Positions 25,547 through 34,700 of a stretch of 64,000 bases of DNA are shown here, one piece after another. Each line of letters begins with the position of its first letter. Position 1 is the first letter of the stretch. Below the pieces are notes generated by a model, which was given only the letters and a program-made list of their open reading frames with translations, did not search any database and was not told the origin of the DNA. Both the position numbers and the translations under genes were made by a program. The DNA is from M3007 sp964646615 (lineage in GTDB: Bacteria; Bacteroidota; Bacteroidia; Chitinophagales; Saprospiraceae), in contig CAZYEV010000032.1 of NCBI GenBank assembly GCA_964646615.1, positions 22,434 through 86,433 on the forward strand. Direction: 5' to 3'.

Positions 25547-27448
25547 TCACTTAGTCTTTTTGCGCTGTTGCTGTTGTTCGCGTTTGGCCTGTTCTTCGCG
25601 CAGGCGCTGCTGTTCGCGCATCATGGCATCAATGCGGTCGCGCCACCCGCCGGCTTTTCGCGGGCGGTTCTTGTTAGCCTCAAGTTGCGCTTTAATTTTC
25701 TCGTGGTCAATCAGAAACGCTTTGGTGAAGAAGGTCTGGCCGATGTTGAGCAGGTTGCTGAAGCACAGGTACAGCGTCAGACCTGAGGCGAAGGTATTGA
25801 AGAAGAACATGAACATGACGGGCATGCCGTACTGCATGTACTTCATGACCTGCATCTGCTCGGGGTTGCCCATGGCGGCGCTGTCCATCTGGCGCATCGA
25901 GTACCAGGTGTACCACAGCGTGGTAGCCACCCAGATGAGCGTGAATGCGCTCAAATGGTCGCCCAAGCCCCAGATGCTGAACGGCAGACGAAGCGCCACA
26001 TCGTAACTCGACAGGTCGGCCGCCCACAAAAAACTGGCCTGCCGAAATTCGATGGCCGCCGGAAAGAAGCGGTACAGCGCAAACCATATCGGCATCTGCA
26101 ACAACACCGGCAAACAGCCACCTAACGGATTGACTTTGAACTCCGAATACAGCTTCATCGTCTCCACCGACAGCGTTTGCTGGTCGTCGCTGTACTTCTT
26201 GCGCAGCTCCTCAATCTTGGGCTTCAGGGCCGACATTTTTGCCTGGTTGTACACAATGCGGTACGTCAGCGGATAAAGCAACAACTTGACGATGAGCGTC
26301 AGCACCAGGATGATGATGCCGGCGTTGCCGATGAAGCGCGCCAACAGGTCGAACAGCGGATGGATGACCCAGCGATTGATGGCGCCGAAAATGCTGGAGC
26401 CGAAGGGAATGATATCTTCTAAAGAAACGCCGTAGGCGCGAAGCAATTCGAATTCGTTAGGCCCGGCAAAGACAGTCATGTGCGCTTCGCCGTCCTGGAG
26501 CGGGATGCGCGCCGAGGTACGCAGGGTTTTCAGGGCCGGGTCGGCGTTGGTGCGCATAATGGTCTCGCCCGTAAAATCGGTAAACGTGAAGTTGCGGGCA
26601 ATGAGCGATGTGTTGAAAAACTGGTTGGCGTGGCTCACCCAGCGCACCGGACGGTCGCCCAGTGTTTCGACGTCGTCGCTTCGGCAATTGCAGTAGTCGG
26701 GTGAGTTGTCTTCGGGCTTGAAATACACCGTGGACATGGTGCGCTCGTAGTCCTGGTTCGGCTCGAGTTTATCTAAGTGATTGACCCACTTGAGAAAAAG
26801 CGCTTCGTGTCCAGGGGCAAGGGTCTGGTTGGGCTGATGTATGCGCACGCGGTAGTCGAGCTCGTAGCTGTTGTCGCTGAGCGTGTAGCGCTGCTCGAAG
26901 TAGCCGCCGTTGGTTGTGGGAGCGCGGAAAATGACCGTACGCCCCTCCTGCGTCGGCTCAAAGTAAAGCTCGGCCGAGCTGATGCGATTGGGCGCCCCGG
27001 CTGCAGGGATAAGGTACTCGAAGCGGTTGTTAGGATTGGCCAGCAGGCGCACCGGCGCTTTCACCAATTTACCGGTGCTGTCAGGGCGGCTTTTATAGTA
27101 CTTTTTCAAAAAAACCTCTTCGATGCGCCCGCCCTTGCTGTTGAAGGTGATGCGCGCCAGGTCGTTTTCTAACACGACGCGCTGGCTCTGGCCTTTGGCC
27201 GCCGGCGCGAACACGCCATAACGTCCGGCAAGCGCCCCCGTGTCCGGCACCGTTTGTTCCGTCGTTTTGGCCTGATTGTCCGAAGTCTGAACGCCTGGCG
27301 TTGTCAGGGTATCCGTTGCGGCAGGTTGTTCTGGCGAGGCTGGCTGAGGCTGCTGCTGCGGCGCCGAATACTGCATCCACAAATACACCAGCAGAAAAAT
27401 CAGCCCCATGCCGATGATGGTGTTCAATGTGCTCTGTCTGTCTTCCAT
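25547..27448 (-). CDS. yidC: YidC/Oxa1 membrane protein insertase
   Basis: 633 residues from ATG 27448 (MEDRQSTLNTIIGMG). The frame that opens at 27679 is rejected because the promoter TACTTTTG lies at 27514-27521. First TM helix (LIFLLVYLWMQY), a low-complexity Gln/Pro linker, then the large periplasmic domain (LENDLARITFNSKGGRIEEV), and five C-terminal helices starting at about residue 390. The hydrophilic groove Arg is in LTYRIVYNQAKMSALKPK. The helical C-terminus is a lysine/arginine/glutamine-rich tail (KREQQQQRKKTK), as in ribosome-binding YidC variants. It inserts membrane proteins, alone or with SecYEG. Confidence 0.95.
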   Translation of the reverse strand: MEDRQSTLNTIIGMGLIFLLVYLWMQYSAPQQQPQPASPEQPAATDTLTTPGVQTSDNQAKTTEQTVPDTGALAGRYGVFAPAAKGQSQRVVLENDLARITFNSKGGRIEEVFLKKYYKSRPDSTGKLVKAPVRLLANPNNRFEYLIPAAGAPNRISSAELYFEPTQEGRTVIFRAPTTNGGYFEQRYTLSDNSYELDYRVRIHQPNQTLAPGHEALFLKWVNHLDKLEPNQDYERTMSTVYFKPEDNSPDYCNCRSDDVETLGDRPVRWVSHANQFFNTSLIARNFTFTDFTGETIMRTNADPALKTLRTSARIPLQDGEAHMTVFAGPNEFELLRAYGVSLEDIIPFGSSIFGAINRWVIHPLFDLLARFIGNAGIIILVLTLIVKLLLYPLTYRIVYNQAKMSALKPKIEELRKKYSDDQQTLSVETMKLYSEFKVNPLGGCLPVLLQMPIWFALYRFFPAAIEFRQASFLWAADLSSYDVALRLPFSIWGLGDHLSAFTLIWVATTLWYTWYSMRQMDSAAMGNPEQMQVMKYMQYGMPVMFMFFFNTFASGLTLYLCFSNLLNIGQTFFTKAFLIDHEKIKAQLEANKNRPRKAGGWRDRIDAMMREQQRLREEQAKREQQQQRKKTK

Positions 27449-27513
27449 GTCTTTCCTTGTTGCGTCGAAACCTGCCCAAAGGCCTTGCCCGGAAGGTTTC
27501 GATAAAAACGCCG

Positions 27514-27521
27514 CAAAAGTA
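27514..27521 (-). promoter_or_regulatory. -7 promoter element for yidC
   Basis: The minus strand reads TACTTTTG, 66 bases before ATG 27448. It could drive yidC and the four genes below it. Confidence 0.5.
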
Positions 27522-27897
27522 GCGGAAAAGAAGCGGTGCGTTTGCCCCCAAGCAAAGGTTTCCGTCGTATTGGTGTAAAAACTTTCGGTGCGGGCCAAAT
27601 CGGCTCCGAACGCACTCGCCTGCACCCGGAGAATGGGCTTTCTGCGCTTTTGAGACACCGGGCCGCCTGTTGCGTACACAGAGCGCTTTGCCTGGCAATT
27701 TCCCTGTCTTTATTCCGAAGCGGCGCTGTGGTTCAGCGTTTTTTGAGCGATGGAAAAAAAATATCCGGCAGATATTTTCAACATGTGCAAAAGTCGCCTT
27801 AACATTGCCCCAAGTAGTTTTTGTGTTTATTTGTTTGGGTTAGAGTCCCTCGCTGCAATAAGCGGGGGATTTCTATTTTTAGCACCTGAAAATCAGG
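27522..27897. other. Intergenic region without a recognised gene
   Basis: 376 bases hold only short overlapping frames that do not look coding. A small inverted repeat around 27848-27867 (CCCTCGCT/AGCGGGGG) sits close to the end of the pseudouridine synthase gene. It has no T-run on the minus strand. Nothing else was recognised. Confidence 0.55.
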
Positions 27898-28620
27898 CTA
27901 TTGGCCCCATTTGCGCAGTTGCTGCAAGACGGCATTGAAGTCTTTGGGCGGTTCGGCGCGAAATTCCATGCGTTCCTCAGAGACAGGATGGTCGAAGCGC
28001 AGGCGGAAGGCATGCAGGGCCGTGCGCTCCAGCAGCGGACGCTCCTCATCGCTGAATTTGCCCATTTTATACGCCCGTCCTTTGATTTCGGAGAGGAGCA
28101 GAGCCGTACGTCTTCCGTAGAGCGCGTCCACAGCCAGGGGATAGCCGATGCTCTGCAGATGTACGCGCGCCTGATGCGTGCGACCGGTTTTGAGCAGCGC
28201 TTCTACCAGCGTGAAGTTTCTAAAGCGCTCCAGCACGCGGTAAAAGGTCAGCGAAGGCTTACCCCAGGCGGCCACCACCATCTTGCCGGCGATGGTCGGA
28301 TGTGGCCCAATGGGCCGGTCAATCTCGCCCTCTTCCTCCTGCACCACGCCGTCCACTAAAGCCAGGTAGAACTTGTCCACGGCGTGGTGCTCAAACTGCA
28401 GTGAAAGGTGCCGATGTGCTTCTTCGGTGCGCGCAAAGCACAGCACACCGCTCGTCTCGCGGTCGAGCCGATGCACCACGAACACCCGGCCATAGCGCCG
28501 CTCCAGCCATTGGTGCAAGTTGTCGGCATTGCCAAAGCGGTCGGCTATCGTCAGCAGGCTGGCAGGCTTGTTCACCACCAGCACGGCCTCATCTTCGTAG
28601 AGCACTTCGGGTTGGAGCAT
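27898..28620 (-). CDS. RluA family pseudouridine synthase
   Basis: 240 residues. It isomerises uridine to pseudouridine in rRNA or tRNA. Key motifs: VLYEDEAVLVVNKPASLLT (motif I), VVHRLDRETSGVLCFAR (motif II with the catalytic Asp in HRLDRETSG), and EALLKTGRTHQARVHLQSIGYPL (motif III). It lacks an N-terminal S4 domain, like RluA and TruC. The specific target position cannot be told. The RibF-GT2 fusion gene starts upstream and ends 30 bases before it. Confidence 0.94.
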   Translation of the reverse strand: MLQPEVLYEDEAVLVVNKPASLLTIADRFGNADNLHQWLERRYGRVFVVHRLDRETSGVLCFARTEEAHRHLSLQFEHHAVDKFYLALVDGVVQEEEGEIDRPIGPHPTIAGKMVVAAWGKPSLTFYRVLERFRNFTLVEALLKTGRTHQARVHLQSIGYPLAVDALYGRRTALLLSEIKGRAYKMGKFSDEERPLLERTALHAFRLRFDHPVSEERMEFRAEPPKDFNAVLQQLRKWGQ

Positions 28621-28650
28621 AGCGATTTCAGATACTAAAGGCGCCCATTG

Positions 28651-30717
28651 TCAGGAAGGGAGAGAGGCTGAAGTGGCGCTCTCCGCCCGCTTCTGAACGC
28701 CCTCTTTTATCTTGAGCGAAGCAAAGCGGCCCACCCCGCGGAGGTAATGGGCAAAGACAATGCTGCCCGCATACCTTCCGGAGTAGTTGGAAGGCCCAAT
28801 GCGGTTTTGCTCGACTAAACGGTTGAAAATCTGCCGTTTGCGCCGCATTTTGAAGAAATTTTGATAAAAAGAACCATGCGCCCGCACGATGGCGCCAATG
28901 GCGCGCCATTGCCCTTTGAGCAAAAAACGGACGCCTGCCACGCCGTCGAGCAACAGGCGCGCCGGGATGAGCCACAGCAATTTGGCCGTCGTTTCGTTTT
29001 TCAACAAGGTGAACAGGCTGTTGCGGAAGTTGAGAAACACCTTGCGCGGGTTTTCGTACTCCAGCGTGCCACCACCGAGGTGATAGACGACCGATTGTGG
29101 AATGCACCATACCGAATAGCCAGCGCGCTTAAGGCGCCAACACAGGTCAATCTCTTCGTTGTGGGCGAAGTAGTCGCCGTCAAAGCCGTCCAGTCGGCGA
29201 TACAGGTCGGCACGGATGAAAAAAGCCGCTCCGGCAGCCCAGAAGCACTCTTGGGGCGTGTCGTACTGGCCGTGGTCTTCTTCGCAATGGCCAAAAATAC
29301 GCCCTCGACAGAAAGGATAACCCAGGTAATCAATCCAGCCGCCCGCGGCGCCGGCGTATTCGAAGCGGCTTTTGTCGCGCCAGGCCAGGATTTTAGGCTG
29401 GGCCACTGCTATGCGCGCATCGGCCCGCATGGCTTCGAGCAGGGGCGTCATCCAGCCGGGCGTTACCTCGACGTCCGAGTTGAGGATGACAAAGATACCT
29501 CCGCCCTCGATGCGCGCTAAGGCTTCGTTGTAGCCCTGAGCAAAACCGTAATTGCGCCCTAATTCCAGCACCTCCACCTGCGGAAAGCGCGCGCGCAGCA
29601 TCGCTACCGAGTCGTCGGGCGAGCCATTGTCGGCCACCACGATGCGTGCCTCTGGGCTGTGGGCCAACACGCTGGGCAGATAAGTTTCCAAATGGGCGCG
29701 CGTGTTGTAGTTGAGCACGACAATGACCACTTCGTCAGCAGCACAAACGATACGGCCTGCAGAAGGTTGCTCGCGCAGGCGGATTTGGGTTAAGCGCTGC
29801 CGTATGGCCTCGCGGTCGGCCTCAATTTGCTGGCGCAATTGCTGCAAATCGGCCAGTTTGCGGTCTTTTCGGATGAAATCGAGCACTTCAATGCGCAGAC
29901 TCTGGCCATAGAGGTCGCCCTCGAAGTCGAGCAGGTGTGCCTCAATGGTGCGCGCTTCGTTGCCCGAAAGCGTGGGCCGATGGCCGATGTAGAGCATGGC
30001 GTCGAAGACATCACCATTGGGCAGATGCGCGCGCGCGGCGTATATGCCGTCGGGCGGCACCAGTTGGCGTGCCTCTTCCAGCTGCAGGTTGGCTGTGGGG
30101 AAGCCGATGGAGCGCCCTACCCGATTGCCCGGCACTACCGTTCCACTCAGCACAAAAGGATGGCCCAACAACCGATTAGCGCGCGCCACATCGCCCGCCT
30201 CCAGCGCCCGGCGTATCTTGGTCGAGCTGACGGTTACCTCGTCAATGAGCTGGGCCGGAATTTCCACCACCTGAAAAAATCCCTGGGCCTCGTAGTGGCG
30301 CAAGAACTCGATACTGCCCTCGCGCTGAGCACCAAAGCGATGGTCGTAGCCGATGACCACCACCGCCGGACGCAGGTAGCGCAGCAGGAAATCCTCGACG
30401 TATTGCTGAGCGGAGTAACGTGCAAATTCGGGGGTAAACGGCGCAAAGACAGCGTAATCCACTCCAGCCTTCTCAAAGAGCCGCATCTTTTCGGAGGCGC
30501 TGGTAATCAGGCGAAAAGAGGCGTCCTCCGGGTACAGCACTGTGCGCGGATGCGGCTCGAAAGTGAGCACGACGCTGGGGCCGCCGCGCTCCCGCGCCAA
30601 TTGCTGCACCTGTTGCAGAATACGCTGGTGCCCTATGTGAACGCCATCGAAAGAGCCAATCGTCAGGACGGCATCCTTCAGCGGTGGCAACTGTTCGAGA
30701 TTAGAAAAGACCTGCAT
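28651..30717 (-). CDS. Fusion of RibF (riboflavin kinase/FAD synthetase) and family 2 glycosyltransferase
   Basis: 688 residues in one unbroken frame. Residues 1-180 are the FAD synthetase domain (GSFDGVHIGHQ at 21-31, STKIRR near 165) and 185-310 the riboflavin kinase domain (GRSIGFPTANL, PDGIYAA). After a short linker (about 312-328), residues 329-560 are a GT-A glycosyltransferase family 2: VVIVVLNYNT, VADNGSPDDS, LGRNYGFAQGYNEAL, LNSDVEV (DxD-like), FWAAGAAFF and FAHNEEIDLCWRLKRAGY. About 125 further residues close it. In most Bacteroidota these are separate genes. No stop or Met start separates them here. A missed stop in the assembly is possible. RibF makes FMN and FAD; the glycosyltransferase acceptor is unknown. 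Confidence 0.88.
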   Translation of the reverse strand: MQVFSNLEQLPPLKDAVLTIGSFDGVHIGHQRILQQVQQLARERGGPSVVLTFEPHPRTVLYPEDASFRLITSASEKMRLFEKAGVDYAVFAPFTPEFARYSAQQYVEDFLLRYLRPAVVVIGYDHRFGAQREGSIEFLRHYEAQGFFQVVEIPAQLIDEVTVSSTKIRRALEAGDVARANRLLGHPFVLSGTVVPGNRVGRSIGFPTANLQLEEARQLVPPDGIYAARAHLPNGDVFDAMLYIGHRPTLSGNEARTIEAHLLDFEGDLYGQSLRIEVLDFIRKDRKLADLQQLRQQIEADREAIRQRLTQIRLREQPSAGRIVCAADEVVIVVLNYNTRAHLETYLPSVLAHSPEARIVVADNGSPDDSVAMLRARFPQVEVLELGRNYGFAQGYNEALARIEGGGIFVILNSDVEVTPGWMTPLLEAMRADARIAVAQPKILAWRDKSRFEYAGAAGGWIDYLGYPFCRGRIFGHCEEDHGQYDTPQECFWAAGAAFFIRADLYRRLDGFDGDYFAHNEEIDLCWRLKRAGYSVWCIPQSVVYHLGGGTLEYENPRKVFLNFRNSLFTLLKNETTAKLLWLIPARLLLDGVAGVRFLLKGQWRAIGAIVRAHGSFYQNFFKMRRKRQIFNRLVEQNRIGPSNYSGRYAGSIVFAHYLRGVGRFASLKIKEGVQKRAESATSASLPS

Positions 30718-30724
30718 GGCGGCG

Positions 30725-30732
30725 GCAAAGAT
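30725..30732 (-). promoter_or_regulatory. -7-like element very close to the ribF-GT start
   Basis: The minus strand reads TATCTTTG, an exact TAnnTTTG match, ending 8 bases before ATG 30717. If used, the leader would be only a few bases. Confidence 0.3.
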
Positions 30733-30800
30733 AGACCGGGCACTCTACGCGGACGGAAAGATGCGTGCCCGGCGTGCAAGAACAAAAGCCCTGCCGAAGC

Positions 30801-32078
30801 TCAGGTGTACGGATACCAGTGCTTCCATTCCTGGCGCAGTTTTTCGCGCGCCCGCGCTTCGGCGGCATTGTCGGCGGGTTCATAGAAGCAGGTGCCTTTG
30901 AGCTCCATCGGCAGGTAGTCTTGCTGAACGAAATGCCCCGGAAAGTCGTGGCTGTACCGATATCCTTCACCGTACTGCAGTTCGCGCATCAGGCGCGTAG
31001 GTGCGTTGCGCAGGTGCAGGGGTACCGGAAAGACTTGGCCCGCGCGCACGACCTCGAGGGCTTTGTCTATGGCCAGATAGGCCGAATTGCTTTTGGGCGA
31101 TGTGGCTAAATAAATGGTGCATTCCGACAACACGATGCGCGCCTCGGGCATCCCGATGGCCCGCACGGCGTCCATGGTGGCCGTAGCCAATAGCAGGGCG
31201 TTGGGGTTGGCCAGACCGATGTCTTCGGCGGCCAGAATGATGAGCCGCCGAGCGATAAACTCGATGTCTTCGCCGCCTTCCAGCATGCGCGCCAACCAGT
31301 ATAGGGCCGCGTTGGGGTCGCTGCCGCGCACGCTCTTGATGAAGGCCGAAATGACGTCGTAGTGTTGCTCGCCGCCTTTGTCATACAGGGCGATGTTTTG
31401 CTGGATTTTCTCGCGCACAAAGTCGTTCGCGATGCGCACCGGCTGGCCTTCGGGCACAGCGGTTACCACCAACTCCAGCGCATTCAGCAGCCGGCGCGCG
31501 TCGCCGCCCGAGTACAGCAACAGGGCTTCCGTTTCAGCCAATTCCACCTTGCGTTTTTTCAAGGCCTCATCCTCCTGAAGCGCTCGATGCAGCAGCAGTT
31601 CCAATTGTTCGCGCGTCAGCGGGTGCAGCACATACACCTGGCAGCGCGACAGCAGGGCCGGAATGACCTCAAACGAGGGGTTTTCCGTTGTGGCACCAAT
31701 GAGCGTTACGATGCCCTTTTCCACTGCTCCCAGCAGGGCATCTTGCTGGTTTTTGGAGAAGCGATGAATTTCATCAATAAATAAAATGGCGCCGCGCGCC
31801 TGAAAAAGCGTCGCCTTTTCAGCGCTTTCGATGGCCTCGCGAATGTCCTTGACGCCTGAATGGATGGCCGAAAGCTGATAAAACGGCTTCTTCAGGTGCT
31901 GGGCTATGAGCTGGGCCAGGGTCGTTTTGCCCACGCCGGGCGGGCCCCACAGGATGAAGGACGGGATTTTGCCTGCCTCAATGGCCTGGCGCAGCACGGC
32001 GCCCTCGCCCACGAGGTGCTCCTGGCCCACGAATTGCGACAGGTCGCGCGGGCGCATGCGTTCGGCTAAAGGCGTCAT
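30801..32078 (-). CDS. rarA: Replication-associated recombination protein RarA/MgsA
   Basis: 425 residues, an AAA+ clamp-loader-like ATPase acting at stalled forks. Walker A is GPPGVGKTT (45-53), Walker B ILFIDEIHRF, sensor 1 IGATTENPSFEV, and the arginine-finger region ALLSRCQVY. The C-terminal RarA-specific segment is complete: YDVISAFIKSVRGSDPNAALYWLARMLEGGEDI then AAEDIGLANP. It lies 29 bases after the isoaspartyl peptidase gene on the same strand. Confidence 0.95.
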   Translation of the reverse strand: MTPLAERMRPRDLSQFVGQEHLVGEGAVLRQAIEAGKIPSFILWGPPGVGKTTLAQLIAQHLKKPFYQLSAIHSGVKDIREAIESAEKATLFQARGAILFIDEIHRFSKNQQDALLGAVEKGIVTLIGATTENPSFEVIPALLSRCQVYVLHPLTREQLELLLHRALQEDEALKKRKVELAETEALLLYSGGDARRLLNALELVVTAVPEGQPVRIANDFVREKIQQNIALYDKGGEQHYDVISAFIKSVRGSDPNAALYWLARMLEGGEDIEFIARRLIILAAEDIGLANPNALLLATATMDAVRAIGMPEARIVLSECTIYLATSPKSNSAYLAIDKALEVVRAGQVFPVPLHLRNAPTRLMRELQYGEGYRYSHDFPGHFVQQDYLPMELKGTCFYEPADNAAEARAREKLRQEWKHWYPYT

Positions 32079-32107
32079 GGTCGGCGGTATTTTTTAGAAG
32101 CGGCGTC

Positions 32108-33154
32108 CTATTCACCGGCAAAGATGGCGGTTTTGCGCTCGCCCGGGCGCGCATAGCCGCGGTACATGCCCTCGGAGTTGAATGGCATGGCGATGGTTCC
32201 GTTCTTGTCCACAGCGATGAGGCCGCCTTCGCCGCCTTTTTCTACTAATTTTTTCATCACCAGCTCGTGGGTTGCGTCTGGTAGCGAAGCGCCGCCATAG
32301 ACCATGCGCGCCCACACGTCGTGCGCTACGGCATAGCGGATGAAGTACTCACCGTGCCCCGTGCACGACACCGCACAGGCATCGTTAGAGGCATACGTGC
32401 CGGCCCCGATGACGGGCGAGTCGCCCAGGCGGTTCCAGCGCTTGTTGGTCATGCCGCCAGTAGAAGTGGCCGCAGCGAGGTTACCCTGGCGGTCTAAGGC
32501 CACCGCGCCCACGGTGCCGAATTTGTAGTCGGCCAGTTCGCTGGAGATACTGCCTGTTTTTTCGTCTTTTTTCAATATCCGTTGGAGCGCGTCCCAACGC
32601 TCCTGAGTAAAAAACCACGACGGTGGCACTGTGTCTAAGCCGTTCTCTATGGCAAACCGCTCGGCGCCTGGGCCAACCAGAAAGACATGCGGCGACTTTT
32701 CCATGACAGCGCGCGCCAGGCGGATGGGGTTTTTCACGATGGTAACACCGCCCACTGCACCAGCATTCTGGGTGCGGCCGTCCATGATGCTGGCATCCAG
32801 TTCGTTGCGGCCCTCGTGCGTGAAGACAGCACCGCGCCCGGCATTGAACAGTGGGCAATCCTCCAGCCAGGCGACCGTTTCGGTAACAGCATCCAGGGCC
32901 GTACCGCCCGATTTCAAGATGGCCTCACCCACCTGGAGGGCCGAGTCTAAAGCCGACCGGTAGCGTGCCTCTTGCTCGGGCGTCATGGCCTGACGAGAGA
33001 GCGTGCCGGCGCCCCCGTGAATGACCAAAACATAGTCAGGGCGAGTGTCGGCGGCCTGTTTTGCAGTGTTTTCGTTAGCAGTGCAGTCGGTCATAACGAC
33101 AGCGATAGCGAGCCAGAAAAGTGTGCGCAGCATGCGTGTGGTTTCGTTTTTCAT
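32108..33154 (-). CDS. Isoaspartyl peptidase/L-asparaginase (Ntn hydrolase), secreted or lipid-anchored
   Basis: 348 residues from ATG 33154. The frame from 33274 is rejected because it would run through the likely promoter. The enzyme self-cleaves to expose a Thr nucleophile: here Thr214 in GTVGAVAL, preceded by Gly213. Other marks: IHGGAGTLS near the start, NAGRGAVF, ELDASIMDG, and the substrate Arg/Asp loop in GGMTNKRWNRLGDSPVIGAG. A hydrophobic segment at residues 8-22 ends near TDC, which is only lipobox-like, so the envelope location is likely but the anchor is uncertain. It cleaves isoaspartyl dipeptides or asparagine. Confidence 0.9.
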   Translation of the reverse strand: MKNETTRMLRTLFWLAIAVVMTDCTANENTAKQAADTRPDYVLVIHGGAGTLSRQAMTPEQEARYRSALDSALQVGEAILKSGGTALDAVTETVAWLEDCPLFNAGRGAVFTHEGRNELDASIMDGRTQNAGAVGGVTIVKNPIRLARAVMEKSPHVFLVGPGAERFAIENGLDTVPPSWFFTQERWDALQRILKKDEKTGSISSELADYKFGTVGAVALDRQGNLAAATSTGGMTNKRWNRLGDSPVIGAGTYASNDACAVSCTGHGEYFIRYAVAHDVWARMVYGGASLPDATHELVMKKLVEKGGEGGLIAVDKNGTIAMPFNSEGMYRGYARPGERKTAIFAGE

Positions 33155-33168
33155 CCAAAATAATGGGG

Positions 33169-33176
33169 CGAAAATA
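33169..33176 (-). promoter_or_regulatory. Near-consensus -7 element for the isoaspartyl peptidase
   Basis: The minus strand reads TATTTTCG, one mismatch from TAnnTTTG, 15 bases before ATG 33154. The same variant spacing is seen before the methyltransferase at 15849. Confidence 0.3.
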
Positions 33177-33240
33177 ACCGCTATCCGCCTAACGCTCCTT
33201 ACCTGTATAGCGCATAACCTTACCTGAATTACCATGCTCA

Positions 33241-33380
33241 GAGATGTCGCCTTCTCGTACCTCGAAGACGACACCTCCCCAAATGCGCAAATAATTTTTT
33301 ACCACAACGACATGAAGAGGTTTAGCTACGAATGCACGAACTTAGGGCGACATCTCCGACTAAACGAGGTGTCGCTTCTG
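33241..33380. repeat. Two copies of a palindromic element related to the 14448 terminator
   Basis: A hairpin at 33347-33375 has arms GCGACATCTC and GAGGTGTCGC around a nine-base loop and is preceded by AATGCACGA, the same arrangement as at 14434-14480. A second, degenerate and inverted copy lies at about 33242-33279 (GAGATGTC ... GACACCTC). The stretch from 33155 to 33455 otherwise holds only the two flanking promoters. Confidence 0.6.
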
Positions 33381-33422
33381 ATTTATCATTTGTGGCCACA
33401 AACCATTCCAGCCGATTTGCCC

Positions 33423-33430
33423 TACTTTTG
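33423..33430 (+). promoter_or_regulatory. -7 promoter element for the DNA methyltransferase
   Basis: TACTTTTG, 25 bases before ATG 33456. It argues against the longer frame that opens at 33234. Confidence 0.55.
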
Positions 33431-33455
33431 CCAGCGGCGACACCGCCAGCACTCT

Positions 33456-34700
33456 ATGGAAAGAACCGTTCACCACATCATTCGAGGCGATAGCCGTTGG
33501 ATGCGCGAGCTGGATGACGCCAGCGTGCACGTGGTCATCACTTCGCCTCCGTATTGGCAGCTCAAGGACTACGGGGCTGAGGGCCAGATAGGCTTCCACG
33601 ACGATTATGCGACTTACATCAACCACCTGAACTTAGTCTGGAGCGAGTGCTATCGCGTGCTTCAGCCGGGTTGCCGGTTGTGCATCAATATCGGCGACCA
33701 GTTTGCTCGCGCCGTCTATTACGGCCGCTACAAGGTCATTCCTATCCACAGTGAAATCATTCGCTTTTGCGAAGCCATCGGCTTCGATTTTATGGGCAGC
33801 ATCATCTGGCAAAAAACCACCACGACCAACACCACCGGAGGCGCCAGCGTTATGGGCAGTTTCCCTTATCCACGCAACGGTATCGTCAAAGTGGACTTCG
33901 AGTATATCCTGCTGTTCAAAAAACCCGGCGAAGCGCCCAAACCCACACCCGAACAAAAAGCGCAAGCCGCCCTGACGACCGAAGAGTGGAACACCTTCTT
34001 CCACGGCCACTGGAACATCCCCGGCGTCCGACAGGAGGGCCACCTGGCCATGTTCCCGGAGGAAATTCCGCGCCGGCTCATCCGCATGTTCTCTTTCCCC
34101 GGCGAGTTGGTGCTCGACCCTTTCCTCGGCAGCGGAACCACCTCCTTAGCCGCACTGAAACTGGGCCGAAACTCCTGCGGATACGAAATCAACCCGCAGT
34201 TCATCCCGATCATTCGCGAAAAACTAACCGCTCACCAGCGTTCTCTCTTTGAAGAGGCCGACCTGCACTTCCGGGAGCAACAACTGCCAGCCTTCGACAT
34301 AGAGAAAAAAATAGCGCAAATGCCCTACGTCTTCCACGACCCACATCAATTAGACAAGCAGGTGGACGTCAAAAAACAGACGTACGGCTCCCGGATAGAT
34401 GCTGCCGACAGTACCCGGCGCGAAACGCTCTTCACCGTGCGCGAAATCCTCTCCCCCGAACGGGTGCGCCTCTCCAACGGCGAAACCCTGCGCCTGCTGG
34501 GCATTCAGCCCAACCCAACCCGCTCAGATGAAGCCATTGCTTTCCTCCAGCAGAAAACCAGGGGGCAAGCGCGTCTTCTTCCGCCTCGACGCTGCCGCCC
34601 AACGCGACGAACAGCAACACTTGCTGGCCTATCTGTATCTGGAAAACAAAACCTTCCTCAACGCCCACCTGCTCCAAAAGGGCTTGGCTCTCGTGGATAA
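33456..34700 (+). CDS. Orphan DNA methyltransferase (N4-C/N6-A, beta-type order) with out-of-frame tail
   Basis: 414 residues as read, from ATG 33456. Catalytic motif IV is TSPPYW (29-34) and the SAM-binding motif I, LDPFLGSGTT, comes later (about 220-229), which is the beta-class order of site-specific methyltransferases. SPPY suits either N4-cytosine or N6-adenine methylation. The region between is the target-recognition part. From about residue 326 the frame enters an SNase-like fold (REILSPERVRLSNGETLRLLGI) and then, after a run of five G at 34561-34565, becomes an Arg/Pro-rich nonsense tail. The proper continuation is in the +1 frame, see the next entry. No restriction enzyme is nearby. 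Confidence 0.85.
   Translation: MERTVHHIIRGDSRWMRELDDASVHVVITSPPYWQLKDYGAEGQIGFHDDYATYINHLNLVWSECYRVLQPGCRLCINIGDQFARAVYYGRYKVIPIHSEIIRFCEAIGFDFMGSIIWQKTTTTNTTGGASVMGSFPYPRNGIVKVDFEYILLFKKPGEAPKPTPEQKAQAALTTEEWNTFFHGHWNIPGVRQEGHLAMFPEEIPRRLIRMFSFPGELVLDPFLGSGTTSLAALKLGRNSCGYEINPQFIPIIREKLTAHQRSLFEEADLHFREQQLPAFDIEKKIAQMPYVFHDPHQLDKQVDVKKQTYGSRIDAADSTRRETLFTVREILSPERVRLSNGETLRLLGIQPNPTRSDEAIAFLQQKTRGQARLLPPRRCRPTRRTATLAGLSVSGKQNLPQRPPAPKGLGSRG

Noticed and set aside
27522..27897. Small gene upstream of yidC
   Set aside because: Frames there lack a sensible start, coding bias or known motif.
33234..33455. N-terminal extension of the DNA methyltransferase
   Set aside because: It includes the palindromic repeat and the TACTTTTG promoter; homologous motifs begin only after ATG 33456.
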